From Avoscillospira sp045530865 (GTDB lineage: Bacteria > Bacillota > Clostridia > Oscillospirales > Oscillospiraceae): a stretch of DNA of 15,401 nt. This document shows positions 12,897 through 15,401 of the stretch, in pieces; within the stretch, counting starts at the first letter, position 1; each line of letters begins with the position of its first letter. Position numbers and translations under genes: made by a program. The stretch spans positions 1-15,401 of the forward strand of contig JAZSCX010000015.1 of NCBI GenBank assembly GCA_045530865.1, given 5' to 3'. Below the pieces are notes generated by a model. It ran no database searches. It worked only from the letters and a program-made list of their open reading frames with translations, and was not told the DNA's origin.

Positions 12897-13880
12897 TTAC
12901 ATCATCATGGTCATTCCGAAACCATGGTACTGTTGATACTCTTCTTCCTCGTCCTCGTCATCGACGGCGTATTCAACTGCGCGGTCAATCTTGCCGCCGT
13001 GACGGAGGATGTGTTCGATCTCTTCTTCACTGTGATGGACGGTCTCCATATGGAATCGATCATTATCACCGACAGCCAGCGCATCGAAGATAGCCACCAG
13101 ACCGCTGACCGCATCATCAACCGTGGGAAGCAGTTCACCATCGGGCGTGGCTTCTTCACGGCTCTCCAGATACTCGCAGCCACCCATGGCGAAGTAGAGT
13201 TCCATGTTCTCGCGCCGTAGGGTTTGGTCGAACAGTTTCTTGTCGCGGCACTTGAGATTGTTGGGCGTGGTGTAGGTGATGTACTTGGTATCGCTTTGCC
13301 AGTCCACACCGTAACCCAGCCACTCCATGTAGTCGATGAACTCTTTCTTTGTCACCGAGTTCTCCATTGCCTCACGGATATCCTTCTGCAGCTTTTTCTT
13401 CCATGCGGGAATGTGGAACGGGTCGGCCTTGGACTCTGTGACGGACAAGCCGTACTGCATACAGAGCTCGTTGGAGTAGTCCTTAACCTGCTTCAGCTCC
13501 CGAGCAGTCTGATGAAACTTTTTGCCGGTCTCGTAGTTGACTGAGTTCATCACGATGTGGTTGTGAATGTGCTTGGTGTTCATGTGCGTTGCCACCACAC
13601 ACTGGTAGCCCACGAACTGCTGGGCGAACTTCAGACCGATCTCATGGGCGGTGTCGAAGTCCAGTTCATCATCAGGAGAGAACGCCTGCACGATGTGGTA
13701 GTAGCTGCGCCCATCGGTTTTGTGGAACTTCTTTTTGACAGTTTCAAACTCATGGAGCGCAGACTGCGCTACGCAGTTGACGCCGGTGATGAGACGGTCG
13801 GTGGTTTTCTCACGGTTGGTGATGTAGTCGATGATGCCGTTCAGACTACACGAGACACCGACGAATTTAACGCTTGCCAT
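12897..13880 (-). CDS. Relaxase/mobilization nuclease (MobA/VirD2-like, PF03432)
   Basis: It nicks the element at oriT and pilots the single strand to a recipient. The 327-residue protein has the conserved N-terminus with catalytic Tyr19 in DYITNREKT, YYHIVQAFSPDD (60-71), and the metal-binding histidines of KHIHNHIV (His104, His106, His108), followed by NSVNYETGKKFHQT. The C-terminal third is acidic (DDEDEEEE) and ends in MTMMM. It is shorter than many relaxases but similar to those in small clostridial elements. The ATG at 13880 is internal to the mobC end (40-base overlap), with GGAGG 13 bases upstream, suggesting translational coupling. A small gene follows in the same direction. Confidence 0.92.
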   Translation of the reverse strand: MASVKFVGVSCSLNGIIDYITNREKTTDRLITGVNCVAQSALHEFETVKKKFHKTDGRSYYHIVQAFSPDDELDFDTAHEIGLKFAQQFVGYQCVVATHMNTKHIHNHIVMNSVNYETGKKFHQTARELKQVKDYSNELCMQYGLSVTESKADPFHIPAWKKKLQKDIREAMENSVTKKEFIDYMEWLGYGVDWQSDTKYITYTTPNNLKCRDKKLFDQTLRRENMELYFAMGGCEYLESREEATPDGELLPTVDDAVSGLVAIFDALAVGDNDRFHMETVHHSEEEIEHILRHGGKIDRAVEYAVDDEDEEEEYQQYHGFGMTMMM

Positions 13881-14152
13881 GTCTTTTCATACACCTCCAT
13901 GAACGGTTCAAAGTTGACGAACTGGATTCGCCCCTGCCGTGCCATGATAGTCAGCTGGTTTAAGTTGTTGCCCTGGCGACGCAGCTCCTGCAGCACTTCT
14001 TCATCGGTGCCGCTGAGCACATTGACCTTCTGATGCATCGCCGCTCTGCGGACGAATTCAGAGAGCGTAAGATTTGCGCTCGTTGCTTTGCGCTGGATGT
14101 AGTCTTTCTCCCAACCTGCAACACGCAGACGGATAAAATTATCTTTTGACAT
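13841..14152 (-). CDS. mobC: MobC-like relaxosome accessory protein
   Basis: It helps the relaxase by binding oriT. The 103-residue protein, from ATG 14152, has a ribbon-helix-helix-type N-terminal part (IRLRVAGWEKDYIQRKA through LTLSEFVRRAAM, residues 7-39). It also has the MobC motif LRRQGNNLNQL (57-67) and a C-terminal amphipathic helix. An earlier TTG start at 14176 is possible, but AAAGGAG at 14159-14165 sits exactly for the ATG at 14152. The gene overlaps the relaxase by 40 bases in another frame, and the intergenic oriT candidate lies immediately upstream. Confidence 0.88.
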   Translation of the reverse strand: MSKDNFIRLRVAGWEKDYIQRKATSANLTLSEFVRRAAMHQKVNVLSGTDEEVLQELRRQGNNLNQLTIMARQGRIQFVNFEPFMEVYEKTWQALNSSVSRVV

Positions 14153-14444
14153 ATAGGTCTCCTTTCGAAAAATCAAAATAGGGGTGTGGGCTTAGCCCGC
14201 AACTGCCGAAGGGGGCGGAACGGGGCAATCGCCCCGATTCCGTACCACGAAGGCGAAACTTGTCACTCCCGTTGGGAGTAGTCCCACGTGGGTGGAGTTT
14301 TCAACCGTGGTGAAACGGCGTGGTTGGCTCTGCAGTGGGGTATGTACTCTACCACTGGCGTGAAAGCCACACACAGCGCCTTCTGTGGCCTCAAACGGCG
14401 GAGATTTCAGCGCAGAGAGGAAAGGTTGCAAGGGTGCAATGTCC
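14153..14444. other. Probable oriT / non-coding region between mobC and ATPase
   Basis: A gap of about 290 bases with dense inverted repeats. GGGC/GCCC is at 14188-14198, and GGAACGGGGC/GCCCCGATTCC (14217-14226 with 14231-14241) has one bulged A. ACTCCC/GGGAGT is at 14265-14279, and CCCACGTGGG (14283-14292) is a palindrome. CAGTGG...CCACTG near 14332-14356 and a GCCACA...TGTGGC pair follow. A position upstream of mobC-relaxase is classic for oriT. The exact nick site is not recognised. A 79-codon minus-strand frame (14192-14431) starts with TTG, has no ribosome site, and is judged fortuitous, though a similar peptide seems familiar from other elements. Confidence 0.6.
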
Positions 14445-15401
14445 TTAGAACTCTACATCCTTACATCCTTCATCCGGCAGTTTCCAGAACCACTGGTCAC
14501 CAACTTTCTCGGAAATGATGCCGAGATTTTTCTTCGCAATATCCAGTGTGCGTTTCGACACGCCCATGCTCTTAGCACGCTTCTGCGCTTCCTCCGCAGG
14601 AACTCTGCCGCTGAGCATACGCTTGAGTTCCTCCTCCATCAGCATGGTCTTGGTCTGTACTTTACCAGTGCCGTTGAGGACATCATCCACAGTGGCTTCG
14701 CAGGCACCCTTCCAACAGAATCCGGTCTGCTCGTTCAGTTCAAAAGCGATGGAGCTGCCTTCGGGAGCGAGACTGTTTTTGTCCTGAGCGACGATGCGGA
14801 TGTGCTCGTTATCTTTCAGCCGACCAACCACCAGCACGCTTCGAGCTGCGGCCCGGAAGTCGATGGAGCCGAGACCGCGGTAACTGGATTTCTGTCCTTG
14901 CGCTTTGTTCATGTGACCGACCAGAAGAACAGCGCAGTGCGTGCGCTCTGCCATGGCTGCAACACGTTTCAGCACGGGACGCACTTCGTTGGCGCGGTGC
15001 ATATCCACTTCTTCACCGAGGTACGCCTGGATAGGATCGAGGACGATGAGCCGAGCACCAGTTTCTTTGATCGCCTCTTCCAGCCGCTCGTCGATGAGGG
15101 TGAGTTCTTTGTTCGTTTCGTCGATGACCAGAATACGAGCGCAGTCGGCGCCTGCAGCAACGAGACGAGGCTTGATGGTATCCGCCAGACCGTCCTCGGC
15201 AGTCTGGTAGATGACATTCAACGGTTCCATTGCCTCTTCACACTCGGGCAGAGGCTCACCCCTTGTCAGCGATGCAATGACGGCGAGAGCGAAAGTGGTT
15301 TTACCTTCACCGGGGTCGCCCTGGACGATGGTGATCTTGCCAAGCGGTATGTAGGGATACCACAGCCATTGGACATTTTCAGCTTCCACGGTGTCCATGG
15401 A
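14445..15401 (-). CDS. RepA/AAA_25-like RecA-fold ATPase (partial, start beyond window)
   Basis: A probable hexameric helicase-type ATPase of mobile elements, perhaps for replication of the excised form. At least 318 residues are visible and the frame stays open to the window edge. Because related proteins start about 20-40 residues earlier, the true start is probably outside. Counting from the first in-window Met, it has Walker A GDPGEGKTT (27-35), Walker B LIVLD (117-121), the His-containing LVGHMNK (159-165), YRGLGSIDFRAAARSVL (173 on), and a C-terminal winged-helix-like segment (AKSMGVSKRTLDIAKKNLG) likely to bind DNA. It is separated from mobC by the oriT region. AAA family ATPase is certain, the replication role is inference. 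Confidence 0.85.
   Translation of the reverse strand, partial: SMDTVEAENVQWLWYPYIPLGKITIVQGDPGEGKTTFALAVIASLTRGEPLPECEEAMEPLNVIYQTAEDGLADTIKPRLVAAGADCARILVIDETNKELTLIDERLEEAIKETGARLIVLDPIQAYLGEEVDMHRANEVRPVLKRVAAMAERTHCAVLLVGHMNKAQGQKSSYRGLGSIDFRAAARSVLVVGRLKDNEHIRIVAQDKNSLAPEGSSIAFELNEQTGFCWKGACEATVDDVLNGTGKVQTKTMLMEEELKRMLSGRVPAEEAQKRAKSMGVSKRTLDIAKKNLGIISEKVGDQWFWKLPDEGCKDVEF

Larger units (their letters stand above)
10736..15401 (-). mobile_element. Mobilizable element with large serine recombinase, relaxase, MobC and oriT (left end; right end beyond window)
   Basis: Five genes in a row on the minus strand (ATPase, mobC, relaxase, small unknown, serine recombinase) are the standard core of a Tn4451-like integrative mobilizable or conjugative element of Clostridia. 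The junction with the chromosome lies somewhere in 10736-10850. I cannot place it exactly, since large serine recombinases use short sites without long repeats. No coupling protein or type IV secretion gene is in view, so whether it can transfer itself is unknown. Confidence 0.8.

Noticed and set aside
14192..14431. 79-residue protein in the oriT region
   Set aside because: TTG start, no ribosome site, dense palindromes. Treated as a fortuitous frame and noted as a finding.
1..15401. CRISPR array, rRNA or tRNA genes
   Set aside because: No regularly spaced direct repeats and no recognisable tRNA or rRNA sequences were seen by eye. A tRNAscan run was not possible.

Overview
The window looks like chromosome of a Gram-positive gut Clostridium relative, most likely in the Oscillospiraceae. 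The reasons are strong AGGAGG-type ribosome sites, sigma-A-type promoters, GC-rich CTG/GTG/TCC codon use, stacked small-hairpin repeats at the left end, and a mobilizable element of a kind common in gut Clostridia. The genus is inference. The organism was not stated.

Layout. 1-256: intergenic repeats and a bidirectional terminator. 257-1294 (minus): mutY, a DNA-repair glycosylase. 1361-1411: two divergent promoters that share one -35 block, serving mutY to the left and a HAD phosphatase plus a glycerophosphodiester phosphodiesterase to the right (1440-3071). 3082-3130: a strong terminator closes that unit. 3206-3645: a long leader with tandem promoters, a 65-codon ORF, two intrinsic terminators and an antiterminator. 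3645-8545: a complete branched-chain amino acid ABC transporter operon, livJ-livH-livM-livG-livF, ending in a terminator. 8630-10735: an M14 zinc peptidase and an AI-2E-family membrane protein.

10736-15401: a mobile element enters, with all genes on the minus strand. They are an ATPase cut by the window edge, a probable oriT, mobC, a relaxase, a small unknown protein and a large serine recombinase. The coupling protein and the far end of the element are not in view.

The most interesting signal is the liv leader. The last 20 codons of its small ORF are packed with Ile, Leu and Val codons (9 of residues 48-60). Its final codons can pair over 11 continuous base pairs, extended by further stems, with the 5' arm of the terminator just before livJ. 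That is the layout of a ribosome-mediated attenuator that would open the branched-chain amino acid importer when charged tRNA is short. A second terminator lies inside the leader ORF directly after three Leu codons and could stop untranslated transcripts. I know of no description of this arrangement, but I could not search.
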